This document shows, one piece after another, positions 8,575-18,040 of a stretch of DNA of 64,000 bases. The notes beneath the pieces are model-generated. The model did no database searches. It was not told the DNA's origin and saw only the letters and a program-made list of their open reading frames with translations. Each line of letters begins with the position of its first letter. Position 1 is the stretch's first letter. The translations under genes were made by a program, and so were the position numbers. Source of the stretch: Vreelandella aquamarina (GTDB taxonomy: Bacteria; Pseudomonadota; Gammaproteobacteria; Pseudomonadales; Halomonadaceae); contig NZ_JABYQT010000007.1 of assembly GCF_020075495.1 (NCBI RefSeq), positions 1 through 64,000 of the forward strand, written 5' to 3'.

Positions 8575-9915
8575 ATGAAACGCCGCAGACTCCCGGTCAA
8601 TACCCCACTGGTGGATCGTTCTCCGCCCGAGGTTCGCGCCCAGCGCAGGCGCTTGCGTGCCTGCCATGAATGTGACTGGGTGTCGGCTCTACCGCCACTG
8701 GCCTCAGGCGAGAAAGCAAGCTGTCCACGCTGTGCCCACGTACTGGTCAAGCGCCATCGCTACCCTGCCCAGCGCAGTATGGCTCTGGCCATCTCGGCGC
8801 TGATCGCTCTGCTGGTCGCCATCTCGTTCCCATTTGTCAGTTTCAGCGTCAGCGGCGTGGGCAACCGTATAGAGCTTGCCCAGACGGCGACGACCCTGAT
8901 TGCGTTTCATCAGCCGCTGGTAGGCATCATTGTCATCATGACGATTGCCGTTCTACCCGCGGTATATCTCCTCAGCGTCATCTGGCTGCAGTTTGGTCTG
9001 CTCAGCGGCAAACCACTATCGTTCAGTCGGGATATTGCCCGCTCGCTGGCGCACTTGACGCCCTGGATGATGGCCGACGTCTTCATCATCGGCGCGCTGG
9101 TCAGCCTGATCAAAATTGCCGGTATGGCAGATATCGAGCTGGGTGTATCGTTTTGGGGGTTTTGCGTCTTTGCCGTTCTGCTACTCATGACCACCCAGTC
9201 CATCGATGCCGACTGGATGTGGTTTTCACTGGAAGGCGAACCACTGGCACCGGAAGGCACGCAGACCGGAGCAACCGCCGCCAGTCAGCGCCTGACTGGC
9301 TGCCCGACCTGCGGGTTGATCAATGCGCTGCCCCCGGGTCAGAAATCGCGCTGTGTACGCTGTCATGAGAAGCTCCATCCCCGGTTGCCGCACAGCCTCC
9401 AGCGCACCTGGGCGCTGCTGGGGGCGGCCACCATCATGTACATACCGGCCAATGTCTACCCGATCATGACCACGACAAGCCTTGGCCACAGCGGCTCATC
9501 CACCATCATTGGTGGCGTGGTCGAACTCATGCAGATGGGCTCCTGGCCGGTTGCCGCCGTCATCTTCGTTGCCAGCGTCATCGTGCCGGTAGGCAAGCTT
9601 TTGGCACTTTCCTGGTTATGTATCGCCGTGCAGCGCAGCAGGCGCCCCAATACCATCAGCCGTACCAAACTGTATCGCATTACCGAATTCATCGGCCGCT
9701 GGTCGATGGTCGATGTCTTCGTGGTAGCCATCCTGGTGGCGCTGATTCGCGCCGGCGCCTTGATGTCCATCACCCCCGGCCCGGCAGCCCTCGCGTTTGG
9801 CTCAGTGGTAGTACTCACCATGCTGGCAGCCATGACCTTCGACCCGCGCCTGATATGGGATGCGCCGAAACCCTCTTCAACCCCTTCTGCTCATAGCCAC
9901 CCAGGGAGTCATTAA
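8575..9915 (+). CDS. pqiA: Paraquat-inducible protein A (PqiA)
   Basis: 446 residues from the ATG at 8575; the same frame also offers a TTG at 8557 with a GAGAGAG sequence upstream, so the exact start is open. Two repeats each hold a four-cysteine zinc ribbon (CHECD...CPRC and CPTC...CVRC) followed by four hydrophobic helices, the standard PqiA/YebS plan. PqiA is an inner-membrane partner of the MCE protein PqiB in a lipid-transport bridge across the periplasm. It overlaps pqiB by one base, and pqiC follows. Confidence 0.93.
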   Translation: MKRRRLPVNTPLVDRSPPEVRAQRRRLRACHECDWVSALPPLASGEKASCPRCAHVLVKRHRYPAQRSMALAISALIALLVAISFPFVSFSVSGVGNRIELAQTATTLIAFHQPLVGIIVIMTIAVLPAVYLLSVIWLQFGLLSGKPLSFSRDIARSLAHLTPWMMADVFIIGALVSLIKIAGMADIELGVSFWGFCVFAVLLLMTTQSIDADWMWFSLEGEPLAPEGTQTGATAASQRLTGCPTCGLINALPPGQKSRCVRCHEKLHPRLPHSLQRTWALLGAATIMYIPANVYPIMTTTSLGHSGSSTIIGGVVELMQMGSWPVAAVIFVASVIVPVGKLLALSWLCIAVQRSRRPNTISRTKLYRITEFIGRWSMVDVFVVAILVALIRAGALMSITPGPAALAFGSVVVLTMLAAMTFDPRLIWDAPKPSSTPSAHSHPGSH

Positions 9916-11591
9916 TGGGTAACGAAACCCCTACTGTCAGCGAACAGGATCCAGATCTCAACAAGGCCAGGCCATCCCGCCAGACCCGGCTTTCCCCTAT
10001 CTGGATCGTGCCCATCGTGGCTATCATCATCGGGTTATGGCTGGTGTATGACAACTACACCAGCCGCGGTACGACGATCACCCTGACCATGAACAACGCC
10101 GAAGGCATCGAAGCCGGCAACACTTTGATCAGAAGCCGAAACGTGGAAATCGGTCTTGTCCAGAGCGTACAGCTCTCCGACGACCTGAGCCATGCCGTGA
10201 TCACCGCGCGCATCCAGCCCCAGGCGGACTCCATGCTGCGCGAAGATAGCCGTTTCTGGGTAGTCAAGCCACGTATCGGCCGCGAAGGCATCAGCGGGCT
10301 GGGCACCGTGCTATCAGGTGCGTACATACAGCTTGAACCGGGAAGCTCCGAACAGCAGCGGCGTGAATTTCCGGTCAGCGATGTACCACCGGTAGCCACA
10401 GCGGGCATGGCAGGCTTGAACATCAGCCTGGTCAGCCAACTGGGCAATTCACTGCGCGTAGGCGACCCGGTATCGTATCAGGGCTATACCGTAGGGCGCG
10501 TTGAAGAAACCAGCTTTGATCCCGAATCACGCACCATGCACCATCAGGTATTCATTGAAGAGCCCTATGCCCAGTTGGTGACCGACAGTACCCGCTTCTG
10601 GACCGCAAGCGGCGTGGACTTTCGCCTCGACGCCAACGGATTCCGGGTCAACGTGGAATCCTTCGAGGCTCTTCTGGGTGGTGGCGTGACGTTTGGCGTG
10701 CCAGAAGACCTGCCTATGGGGCGCCCAGTGGAAACCGGGGCACTCTTCAACCTTTACGCCGATGAAGACGATGCCCGTGAAGGCACGTTCAACCGCTACC
10801 TTGAATATGTGCTGCTGGTCGACGATACGGTACGAGGTCTTTCGCGGGGCGCGCCCGTCGAGTTTCGTGGCGTGCGCATGGGAACCGTGGCCGCCGTGCC
10901 CTGGAACTTCACCGCACCGCAGCCTGATTCGCGTGCACGCTTTGCCATACCTGTGCTGATCCGCATCGAGCCACAGCGGTTGGGCATCGAAAATAGCGAT
11001 ATCGACCTGGACGAGTGGGATGCACGCTTCAAGCGCATGTTTGCGCTGGGTCTTCGCGCTTCACTCAAGAACGGCAACCTGCTGACCGGCGCGCTCTTCG
11101 TCGACCTAAACTTCCAGCGTGACGTCGAAGAGCAGTACGTCGCTGAAACCTTCTCAGACCGCACCGTGTTCCCCACCATGGCTGGTGGCTTTGCCCAGAT
11201 ACAAGCGCAGGTAACGGATCTTCTGGACAAGCTCAACGCACTCGAAGTAGAACCCCTGCTCGCTGGCCTGGACCGCAATCTTCAGGCATCCGAAAGTGTA
11301 TTGAACGAGGTTCGCGAGGTCAGCACGTCGCTCAATCAACTGCTGAGCGATCCAGAAACCCAGGCCGTGGGCGGCAACCTCAACGCCACACTCGAAGAAC
11401 TGCGCACGACGCTGCAGGGTGTTTCGCCCTCGTCACCGGCCTATCAGGACCTGACCTCAGCCATCGAGCGCCTGGATCGATTGATGCGCGATCTCCAGCC
11501 GCTGACTCGTACTCTGAACGAGAACCCGCGGGCGCTGCTGTTTGATAATCTAGATACCCAAGACCCCATACCGCGTGCACCGCGCCAGTAA
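9915..11591 (+). CDS. pqiB: Intermembrane transport protein PqiB (three MCE domains)
   Basis: 558 residues. A single N-terminal membrane helix (about 28-45, SPIWIVPIVAIIIGLWLVY) anchors it in the inner membrane. Three MCE domains follow (roughly 50-140, 160-250 and 290-400), then a long helical region (about 420-540) that would build the needle of the PqiB hexamer reaching the outer membrane. The open frame starts directly at the pqiA stop. Role: movement of phospholipids or other hydrophobic molecules between membranes, from family knowledge. Confidence 0.94.
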   Translation: MGNETPTVSEQDPDLNKARPSRQTRLSPIWIVPIVAIIIGLWLVYDNYTSRGTTITLTMNNAEGIEAGNTLIRSRNVEIGLVQSVQLSDDLSHAVITARIQPQADSMLREDSRFWVVKPRIGREGISGLGTVLSGAYIQLEPGSSEQQRREFPVSDVPPVATAGMAGLNISLVSQLGNSLRVGDPVSYQGYTVGRVEETSFDPESRTMHHQVFIEEPYAQLVTDSTRFWTASGVDFRLDANGFRVNVESFEALLGGGVTFGVPEDLPMGRPVETGALFNLYADEDDAREGTFNRYLEYVLLVDDTVRGLSRGAPVEFRGVRMGTVAAVPWNFTAPQPDSRARFAIPVLIRIEPQRLGIENSDIDLDEWDARFKRMFALGLRASLKNGNLLTGALFVDLNFQRDVEEQYVAETFSDRTVFPTMAGGFAQIQAQVTDLLDKLNALEVEPLLAGLDRNLQASESVLNEVREVSTSLNQLLSDPETQAVGGNLNATLEELRTTLQGVSPSSPAYQDLTSAIERLDRLMRDLQPLTRTLNENPRALLFDNLDTQDPIPRAPRQ

Positions 11592-11601
11592 GGATGATGA
11601 C

Positions 11602-12201
11602 ATGCGCCTATTACCCTTGAAGCTCGTTACCCTGCTCGGTTTCTGTCTGGCCCTCAGCGCCTGTGCTAGCAGCGTAACGCCGCCCGCTCGCTACATGCTG
11701 CCTGACAGCCAACTGGTCAATACGCCGAGCAACCCGCAGGGCACGCTGCAGGTACGTGCTCCGAGGATTGCCCACTACCTGGATGTCGATGGCATTATCA
11801 TGCAGCTTGACGACATCACCCTCAACGAGGCACGTGAGCACCAGTGGGCCGAAAGCCTGGGCCGACAGCTGTCGCGCAGGCTTCGCAGCCAGCTCTCCCG
11901 CGAGCTGCCCACGATTCGGGTGGTACGTGAAGACGGCGGGCAACCACAGGCGCTTACGCTACGCTTGGATATCGACCAGTTCCAGGGCCGCCATGACGGC
12001 ATGGCAGTAGCGAGCGGCCAGTGGCAGTTGCGCTCAGCTGACGATGAGCTTCTCGCCCTGGAAAGTTTTTCAGCCCAGACCGCACTGGATAGCGATGGCT
12101 ACCCTGCCCTGGTACGCGCCCTGAGTGCCAGTTGGGACAAGGTAGCCCTGCAGATTGCCGAGCAAGTGCGCCAGGGCAATTACTTCACTGCCCGCCCCTG
12201 A
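11602..12201 (+). CDS. pqiC: Outer-membrane lipoprotein PqiC
   Basis: 199 residues from the ATG at 11602, chosen because AAGGA lies seven bases upstream and because it puts the signal peptide at the N terminus. The signal ends with a lipobox (LALSAC), so Cys after cleavage is lipidated. The remainder has the ABC-transport auxiliary lipoprotein (DUF330/YmbA) fold pattern, including RYMLPD near the start. In the Pqi system the lipoprotein sits in the outer membrane and docks the PqiB needle. It is 10 bp after pqiB. Confidence 0.9.
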   Translation: MRLLPLKLVTLLGFCLALSACASSVTPPARYMLPDSQLVNTPSNPQGTLQVRAPRIAHYLDVDGIIMQLDDITLNEAREHQWAESLGRQLSRRLRSQLSRELPTIRVVREDGGQPQALTLRLDIDQFQGRHDGMAVASGQWQLRSADDELLALESFSAQTALDSDGYPALVRALSASWDKVALQIAEQVRQGNYFTARP

Positions 12202-12508
12202 ACTGACTGGGCAAGCCCTGCCTGATCATTTGCTACGAGAATGCCCGCGAAGTCACATCTTCATGTTACACTGCGGGCATATCTTGAGTGCCGATATTGC
12301 GTTGTAACCACTGCCCAATGCCCGCCTCTTCCATACTGGCCATGCCAACCCATGGCCCTTGATGGCTAATCCACGATCATCGCGACCTGGCGAATTATCT
12401 GGCAAACTTCGCTGCGCGACGATCATCATCCTCGCCTTTTGTAAAAATGACGCCTAATGCAACGCTTCAGTGAAGCGGTTTGCCCTGTTAGGCGATTGCG
12501 GAGAACGC
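12202..12508 (+). other. pqiC-rhlE intergenic region with structured leader
   Basis: 307 bp with no convincing coding frame. Two structures stand out. An 8-bp inverted repeat (ATGCCCGC 12241-12248, GCGGGCAT 12273-12280) could end the pqi transcript, but no T-run follows. A long hairpin at 12451-12494 sits directly before the rhlE ribosome site and is annotated separately. I could not identify a clear promoter for rhlE. Confidence 0.5.
12451..12494 (+). promoter_or_regulatory. Stem-loop in the rhlE 5' leader
   Basis: Three nested stems stack in one 44-nt element. The outer stem is CGCCTAA (12451-12457) with TTAGGCG (12488-12494), the middle stem GCAA with TTGC, and the inner stem CGCTTC (12463-12468) with GAAGCG (12472-12477) closed by an AGT loop. 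It ends only about 15 nt before the rhlE ATG, next to the ribosome site, and has no T-tract, so a role in translation or RNA stability is likelier than termination. Confidence 0.6.
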
Positions 12509-13765
12509 ATGAGCTTTTCTGAACTTGGTTTGCACGACGATCTACTACGCGCGGTAACAGCGCAGGGCTACACCAAGCCTACCCCTATTCAATTGAAGGC
12601 CATTCCGGTCGTTCTGGAAGGCCGCGACCTGCTGGCGAGCGCTCAGACCGGCACGGGCAAGACAGCAGGCTTTACCCTTCCCATGCTGCAGCGCCTTTCC
12701 AATGGCAAGCGCCCGGCAAAGCGCCAGGTGCGCGCCTTGGTACTGACCCCGACGCGTGAACTTGCCGCCCAGGTAGGTGAAAGCGTCTCCACCTATGGCC
12801 AGCATCTGGCATTGCGCTCTCACATCATATTCGGCGGTGTCGGTCAGCAGCCGCAGGTCGATGCCTTGAAAGCGGGGCTGGATGTGCTGATTGCCACGCC
12901 AGGGCGCCTTCTGGATCTGCAACAGCAAGGTCACGTAGATCTGTCCGCCGTGGAGATTCTGGTGCTGGATGAAGCCGACCGCATGCTGGATATGGGCTTT
13001 ATCCATGACATCAAGCGCGTGCTGCGCCTGGTGCCCAAACAGCGCCAGAACCTGTTGTTCTCGGCCACTTTCTCCAATGAAATCCAGGCGCTGGCACAGC
13101 AACTGTTGAACAACCCCGCGTTGATCGAAGTGGCGCCGCGCAACACCACGGCGGAAAAGATCGAACAAGCCGTCTACCGCGTTGATCGCGACAAGAAACG
13201 CGAGCTGCTGGCACATCTTATTCAGCGTCACGGTTGGTTCCAGGTGCTGGTGTTTACGCGCACCAAGCATGGTGCCAACCGGCTTGCCGAACAGCTCACC
13301 AAGCAGGACATTCCCGCCATGGCGATTCATGGCAACAAGAGCCAAGGCGCGCGTACACGGGCACTGGGCGCCTTCAAGAGCGGTGATCTGCAGGTACTGG
13401 TAGCCACCGACATCGCCGCGCGCGGGCTGGATATCAGCGAGCTCCCTCATGTAGTCAACTTCGACCTGCCCAATGTGGCAGAAGATTACGTGCATCGCAT
13501 CGGGCGTACCGGCCGTGCCGGCAGCAATGGTGAAGCGGTTTCATTGGTCTGCGTCGATGAGCACGGCTTGCTTGGCAATATCGAACGACTGATCAAGCAG
13601 AGCCTGCCCAAGCGTATCGAGCCGGGCTTCGAGCCCGACCCCAATGCCAAACCCGAACCCATCGAAAATGGACGCCGTCAGCAGCGCCACCCCCAGGCGC
13701 GGCGCAAGCCCACCAGCGATGCAGCAAAACCTGGCGGTGAGCGCCGCCGCCGCGCGCGCCGCTAG
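12509..13765 (+). CDS. rhlE: DEAD-box ATP-dependent RNA helicase RhlE
   Basis: 418 residues from the ATG at 12509, which has GGAG five bases upstream; the frame stays open further 5' but without a better site. Helicase motifs in order: Q-motif around 25-28, AQTGTGKT (44-51), PTRELA, TPGR, DEAD (154-157), SAT (185-187) and [10 protein letters not shown] near the end of the RecA2 domain. The basic C-terminal tail, rich in Arg, Gln and Lys, is typical of RhlE and binds RNA. It acts in ribosome assembly and RNA turnover. The leader hairpin suggests its synthesis may be regulated. Confidence 0.93.
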   Translation: MSFSELGLHDDLLRAVTAQGYTKPTPIQLKAIPVVLEGRDLLASAQTGTGKTAGFTLPMLQRLSNGKRPAKRQVRALVLTPTRELAAQVGESVSTYGQHLALRSHIIFGGVGQQPQVDALKAGLDVLIATPGRLLDLQQQGHVDLSAVEILVLDEADRMLDMGFIHDIKRVLRLVPKQRQNLLFSATFSNEIQALAQQLLNNPALIEVAPRNTTAEKIEQAVYRVDRDKKRELLAHLIQRHGWFQVLVFTRTKHGANRLAEQLTKQDIPAMAIHGNKSQGARTRALGAFKSGDLQVLVATDIAARGLDISELPHVVNFDLPNVAEDYVHRIGRTGRAGSNGEAVSLVCVDEHGLLGNIERLIKQSLPKRIEPGFEPDPNAKPEPIENGRRQQRHPQARRKPTSDAAKPGGERRRRARR

Positions 13766-13776
13766 CCCGTCGGCAA

Positions 13777-13811
13777 GGAATATGCGATGGTTACCCCCCT
13801 TCGCATATTCC
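13777..13811. repeat. 11-bp inverted repeat after rhlE
   Basis: GGAATATGCGA (13777-13787) and TCGCATATTCC (13801-13811) are perfectly complementary with a 13-nt loop. It sits 12 bp after the rhlE stop. No T-run follows on either strand, so it may be an mRNA 3' end stabiliser, a factor-assisted terminator or an operator for the next gene. Confidence 0.5.
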
Positions 13812-13845
13812 GATGCGCCACAGCCTACATTTTCAGGGAGCGATC

Positions 13846-14349
13846 ATGTCCTCGTCTCAATATATTGCCGAGTACCGTCAATGGCTTACTTTTCAGCGAC
13901 AAGAGCAGCTGAGCCGTGAGCATCAAGGGGTTGCGCAACGTCTAGAAGATGCCCGAGCTTCTTCGAAACAGGTCGTTCAGGCCTATCGCAGCATGGCAGA
14001 AAAGGCCTCTACCGAGGGCGCCTGTTACCGCACGCTTTTCTTGCGTGAACGCGACAATAACCAGGTACTGCCCTGCGAAGGCTGGCTTTTCATCCGCCGA
14101 GTGCTGAGCGAGGATAACAGCACCCGCGTGCGCGCTACCTTGCTCGAAACCTTTTCGCTGGAAGATGGCATCATGGCGCCAGGCGACAAACCGGCCCAGA
14201 AAGTGACGCTGGAAATCTTCGACAAGCTGGACATCAACAAGGGCATGCGCACCAGCGTTCGCGTTGATTGCCTTGAAACACCTCAGGACTACCACTTCAT
14301 CACGCTCCTTGACGCCGTGCGCGGTGATCTACGTCCTCACTTGAAGTAA
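13846..14349 (+). CDS. Hypothetical protein
   Basis: 167 residues from the ATG at 13846, chosen because AGGGAG lies about seven bases upstream. I do not recognise the family. The first 55 residues are charged and helical (heptad-like, QRQEQLSREHQ...RLEDARASSKQ), and the rest looks like a compact beta-rich domain. There is no signal peptide or membrane segment, so it is probably cytoplasmic. It is 6 bp upstream of the MFS gene and likely cotranscribed with it. Base composition matches the neighbours, so it is a real resident gene. Confidence 0.75.
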   Translation: MSSSQYIAEYRQWLTFQRQEQLSREHQGVAQRLEDARASSKQVVQAYRSMAEKASTEGACYRTLFLRERDNNQVLPCEGWLFIRRVLSEDNSTRVRATLLETFSLEDGIMAPGDKPAQKVTLEIFDKLDINKGMRTSVRVDCLETPQDYHFITLLDAVRGDLRPHLK

Positions 14350-14355
14350 ACCCCC

Positions 14356-15552
14356 ATGTTTTCCCGGCGTTCTATTACATTCATTCTATTGATGGTAGCG
14401 GTGGGGCTGAATCTACGCCCCGCTCTCTCCTCTGTTGCCCCACTACTTGTCCGCCTTCAGGAAACCGCCGGCCTTTCACCGGCCGCTGCCGGTGTGCTGA
14501 CGACGCTTCCGGTCCTGTTTCTAGGACTGAGTGCGCCGCTGGCGCCACTGCTGGCTCAGCGTCTGGGCAGTGAACGAGCGCTGAGCGCAGCGCTATTGCT
14601 GCTGGCAGCCGGGCTGATTCTGCGCGGCCTGCCGCTGCCCGGTGTTCTGTTTATCGGCTCGGCCATGGCGGGTGGCGCCATCGGCATCAGCGGCACTCTG
14701 CTGCCAGCCCTGGTAAAACGCGAACTACCCGAAAGCGCTGACCTGCTGACCGGCCTTTACACCATGGCGCTTTGTCTGGGTGGCGCGCTGGGGGCCGGGC
14801 TGAGCGTTCCCCTTACCCTGTGGCTGGGAAGCTGGCAGGCCAGCCTGATGAGCTGGTCGCTGCTCGCACTTCTGGCCCTGATGCTGTGGCACTTCCAGAT
14901 GCCCAATACTCGCGTACCGCATACCCAGCAGGCACCCACCGGTCTTTTTCGGCTACTGAGCAAGCCGCTTACCTGGCAGGTCATGCTGTTCATGGGCATT
15001 CAATCCTCCATGGCTTACATCGTGTTTGGCTGGCTGCCCAGCCTGCTGCTGGATCGTGGCTATGACGAGGCCAGCGCCGGCTGGATCATGGCGGTCTCGA
15101 TCATGTGCCAACTCGTCTCGGCGTTAGGTGCTCCGTGGCTTGCGAGGATGGGTAAGGATCAGCGTCCAGCACTTTTACTGGTACTGCTGAGTACTGCTAT
15201 CGGCCTATGGATGTTGCTGGTAGCGCCGGTGGCATGGAAATGGCCAGGGACCGCTCTTCTGGGTCTTGGCCAGGGCGGAAGCTTCAGTCTGGCGCTGAGC
15301 TTGCTGGTCCTGCGCACCTCGAACTCGCGCCTGGCAGGCCAGCTTTCGGGCCTGGTACAGGGCGGCGGCTACGTTATCGCAGCGCTGGGGCCGTTTGGCG
15401 TAGGGTTGCTGCTCCAGGTTGGCGTGCATGCCGATTATATCGCCTGGCTACTGATCGCGCTGGTGGGTGTCTGCTGCGGTCTGGCACTGATGGCCGGGCG
15501 CAATCATCGGCTGGATGATCAGAACGGATCCCTGCAAGTACACCGCTACTAG
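14356..15552 (+). CDS. MFS transporter, CynX/NimT family
   Basis: 398 residues with about twelve hydrophobic segments. The N terminus MVAVGLNLRPALSSVAPLL is a CynX/NimT hallmark (the NLRPA motif). Relatives include the cyanate permease CynX and the 2-nitroimidazole exporter NimT, so the substrate cannot be read from the sequence. No cyanase gene is nearby, which argues against calling it a cyanate transporter. It starts 6 bp after the preceding hypothetical gene. Confidence 0.88.
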   Translation: MFSRRSITFILLMVAVGLNLRPALSSVAPLLVRLQETAGLSPAAAGVLTTLPVLFLGLSAPLAPLLAQRLGSERALSAALLLLAAGLILRGLPLPGVLFIGSAMAGGAIGISGTLLPALVKRELPESADLLTGLYTMALCLGGALGAGLSVPLTLWLGSWQASLMSWSLLALLALMLWHFQMPNTRVPHTQQAPTGLFRLLSKPLTWQVMLFMGIQSSMAYIVFGWLPSLLLDRGYDEASAGWIMAVSIMCQLVSALGAPWLARMGKDQRPALLLVLLSTAIGLWMLLVAPVAWKWPGTALLGLGQGGSFSLALSLLVLRTSNSRLAGQLSGLVQGGGYVIAALGPFGVGLLLQVGVHADYIAWLLIALVGVCCGLALMAGRNHRLDDQNGSLQVHRY

Positions 15553-15587
15553 CCTTTTACTTTCAACACAAGCCAGGTAACTCTTCG

Positions 15588-16658
15588 ATGAGTACGCTCA
15601 CCTTCCTAGCTAACGCAGCTCCTGCCAATGAACGACTGCTGATCATCTACACCGGCGGCACCATCGGCATGCTGCCTGCCGACGGCGGCCTCACGCCCGG
15701 CGGAGACTTTGCTGAACGTATCGCATCGGCGCTTGAGGGGTTGCCGGTCGCGCAGCAGCAGGCTCTGCCCGCGTATGATGTGATCAGCTACTCTCGATTG
15801 ATCGACTCAAGCGCCGCCACGGCGCTCGAGTGGCAGACGCTTGGCCGAGAAATCGCCTCGCGCTTGAATGACTATCGAGGCTTTGTGATCATTCACGGCA
15901 CCGATACGCTCAGTTGGACAGCATCAAGTCTTGCCTATCAGTTGCAAGGGCTGGATCGCCCGGTGGTATTGACCGGCGCCATGCTGCCACTCGAGGCGCC
16001 GGGCAGCGACGCGCTGGATAACTTGCACGGTGCATTGCGCTTTGCTGCCACTGATGGGCTTCAGGAAGTGGCGATCTACTTTGCCAACCGGTTGATGCGC
16101 GGCGTGCGTTCGATCAAGCAGCACAGCGAGGCGCCTGACGCCTTTGCCACGCCCAGCTATCCACTGCTGGGCGAGCGCGTCGGTAATGATTTTGTCTACT
16201 ACCCAAGCCAAGGGCTTGGCTTTCAACAGCGTGGCGCGCCGCGCTTTGAACTGCCGGACTATCAAGGCCTGCATCAGGGTGAAGTAGTGCGGATTGCACT
16301 CTGGCCCGGCATGGCCGCCTGGCAGCTGGAAGCCTGGTTGAGCGATTCACGCGTAAGAGGAGCGGTGCTCCAGCTGTGGGGAGCCGGCAACCTGCCAAGC
16401 GACCCTGCCCTGCTAAGCGTACTGGCCAGCGCCAGCGGTGAAGGCAAACTGCTGGCCGCAATCAGCCTGTGCCCGGTGGGCAGTGTGCGCATGGGCACTT
16501 ACGCTGCCAGCCACGGACTTGCTGATGCGGGCGTTCTCTCGGGTAATGCCATGACACCGGAAGCCACCTATACCAAGCTGGTGCATCTGCTGGCCCTGCC
16601 AGGTACTAACGAGCATCAGCGCCAGCGCTTTCTGACACCATTGGTGGGCGAGCGCTGA
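15588..16658 (+). CDS. ansA: Type I (cytoplasmic) L-asparaginase
   Basis: 356 residues. The two active-site signatures are plain: YTGGTIGML near residue 21 (nucleophilic Thr) and IIHGTDTLSWTA near 104 (second Thr, Asp pair). A later Lys-containing motif (RGVRSIKQHSE) also fits. There is no signal peptide, so it is the cytoplasmic, low-affinity AnsA form that hydrolyses asparagine to aspartate and ammonia. It is 35 bp downstream of the MFS gene. Confidence 0.9.
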   Translation: MSTLTFLANAAPANERLLIIYTGGTIGMLPADGGLTPGGDFAERIASALEGLPVAQQQALPAYDVISYSRLIDSSAATALEWQTLGREIASRLNDYRGFVIIHGTDTLSWTASSLAYQLQGLDRPVVLTGAMLPLEAPGSDALDNLHGALRFAATDGLQEVAIYFANRLMRGVRSIKQHSEAPDAFATPSYPLLGERVGNDFVYYPSQGLGFQQRGAPRFELPDYQGLHQGEVVRIALWPGMAAWQLEAWLSDSRVRGAVLQLWGAGNLPSDPALLSVLASASGEGKLLAAISLCPVGSVRMGTYAASHGLADAGVLSGNAMTPEATYTKLVHLLALPGTNEHQRQRFLTPLVGER

Positions 16659-16723
16659 AGGTGGCGCATTTTCAGGATTACGCTATGGTTAACAAGGGTA
16701 ACCAATTGAAGGAGCGTATGTTT

Positions 16724-16963
16724 ATGGAAAAGCCGGTGCATTTTTTCAGTGATCTGTTCGAGCAGCTGGGCCTGCCTTCGGATTCGGAATCTATCGAACT
16801 CTTTATCAAGCGTCATCGTCCGTTGCCTGAAGATGTCGCCCTTGCCGATGCGCCATGCTGGAATGAAGGCCAGGCTGAATTCCTTCGCGAAGCCATCGAA
16901 GAAGATGCGGACTGGGCTGAGCTGGTCGATCATCTGGACGTTGCGATGCATCAGGACAACTGA
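16724..16963 (+). CDS. DUF2789 family protein
   Basis: 79 residues. The ATG at 16724 is preferred over the ATG at 16718 because the AAGGAG site ends nine bases before it and family members begin MEKPVH.F.DLF. Recognisable family features are FSDLFEQLGLPS, the FI..HRPLP segment and a C-terminal acidic EDADWAELVD helix. DUF2789 proteins are small gammaproteobacterial proteins with no established function. No signal or membrane segment is seen. Confidence 0.85.
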   Translation: MEKPVHFFSDLFEQLGLPSDSESIELFIKRHRPLPEDVALADAPCWNEGQAEFLREAIEEDADWAELVDHLDVAMHQDN

Positions 16964-16968
16964 TGCGT

Positions 16969-17631
16969 TCAGCGTTTGGGCGCCGCCTGCGTGCGGCGCT
17001 TGAACCAGGCACCCACCAACAGCAGTACCGTCAGAGCCAGAAGCGGCAACAGTACGTCGAACTGAAGCGCATTCTCCTCCTCGATCGCCTCCAGTGCCCC
17101 ATATATGGCGCTACTGTACACTCCCCACTTCACTGCAAGTCCCAGCGCCGCCGCCAGCAAAAATACCGGCAGCGGTATGCGGCTCAAGCCGGCCGCAAAG
17201 TTGATCACGGCATGTGGAAAGCCAGGCAGGACACGCAGTGCACACTGAGTCAACAGATCACTTCTGGCTTGCAGTGTCTGCATGACGCGACGTGTCAATC
17301 CTGTTGGCTGCCAGCGAGCGCTGGTGCGCGCAGCCAGCTGATAGCCACCCAGTGCGCCGACCACGCTGCCCAAGGTCAACATGGCCGTTGCCATCAAAGG
17401 CGGGTAGAAAGGCGCAATCAGCCACAATCCGATACTGCCAGGCAACCCCACTGCCAGAGTCAGCGCCATGGCGACTACCAAGGCCACGATGATCGCCGGA
17501 TGATGGGTAAAAGGCGCCACGCGCTGTTTCAACGCCATCACATCCGGTGAGTACCAGGCCCAGGCACCCACCAGTAATACGACCGTGAGACTTCCTGCCA
17601 ACCACTTCCAGTAGCGGCTTGGTCTACCCAT
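16969..17631 (-). CDS. VTT-domain membrane protein (TVP38/TMEM64 family)
   Basis: 220 residues with an N-terminal helix (about 8-26) followed by the VTT domain: the GLPGSIGLWLIAPFY segment, the GSVVGALGGYQLAARTS helix and the RVLPGFPHAVINFAAGLSRI motif, which are the conserved re-entrant and Gly-rich parts of DedA-like proteins. These inner-membrane proteins are linked to lipid scrambling or transport. It converges with the DUF2789 gene, and its start overlaps the end of the SRPBCC gene by 8 bp, so the two form an operon. Confidence 0.85.
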   Translation of the reverse strand: MGRPSRYWKWLAGSLTVVLLVGAWAWYSPDVMALKQRVAPFTHHPAIIVALVVAMALTLAVGLPGSIGLWLIAPFYPPLMATAMLTLGSVVGALGGYQLAARTSARWQPTGLTRRVMQTLQARSDLLTQCALRVLPGFPHAVINFAAGLSRIPLPVFLLAAALGLAVKWGVYSSAIYGALEAIEEENALQFDVLLPLLALTVLLLVGAWFKRRTQAAPKR

Positions 17632-18040
17632 TGAGGCGCGCCTCGACGCGCTCCAGAATCTGTCGGCTGACTTTGCCCACCAGAGGTTTGGCCGCTTTAT
17701 TGACGGCTTTCTCCATCAAGCGATTACGGATGTCATAGCTAAGCGTCAGCGATACTTCGGTACCCTCGGGAACCTCACGAAGGTGATAACGCCCTTGGTT
17801 CTTGACCCCGCTCAGTGACTCCCAGGCAAGCACGTGAGGGGGCGTTATTTCGGTCACGGCCACCTCGAAATCCCAGTCCATGCCGACGGCCCGCACATGC
17901 CACCTGTAGTGGTCATTACCCAATGCATCGATCGAGCGAATGAGATCCGAATAATCGGCAAAGTCTTCCACTCGGCGCAGCAGCTCAAACACGTCTGCAG
18001 GCGGAGCGTTGATAATTTCACTGTGTTCTATCGTGGCCAT
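17624..18040 (-). CDS. SRPBCC-fold (cyclase/dehydrase-like) protein
   Basis: 138 residues with the START-like polyketide-cyclase pattern: an N-terminal EIINAPPADVFELLRRVEDF strand-helix, a hydrophobic cavity-forming sheet and a long C-terminal helix. Such proteins bind hydrophobic ligands. It resembles the coenzyme-Q-binding Coq10 or RatA group in general form, but I cannot assign it further. It overlaps the VTT membrane-protein gene by 8 bp, which suggests a lipid-related theme for the pair. Confidence 0.75.
   Translation of the reverse strand: MATIEHSEIINAPPADVFELLRRVEDFADYSDLIRSIDALGNDHYRWHVRAVGMDWDFEVAVTEITPPHVLAWESLSGVKNQGRYHLREVPEGTEVSLTLSYDIRNRLMEKAVNKAAKPLVGKVSRQILERVEARLNG

Noticed and set aside
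16661..16723. Longer start for the DUF2789 gene
   Set aside because: The AAGGAG site fits the ATG at 16724, and the upstream residues are not found in the family pattern.
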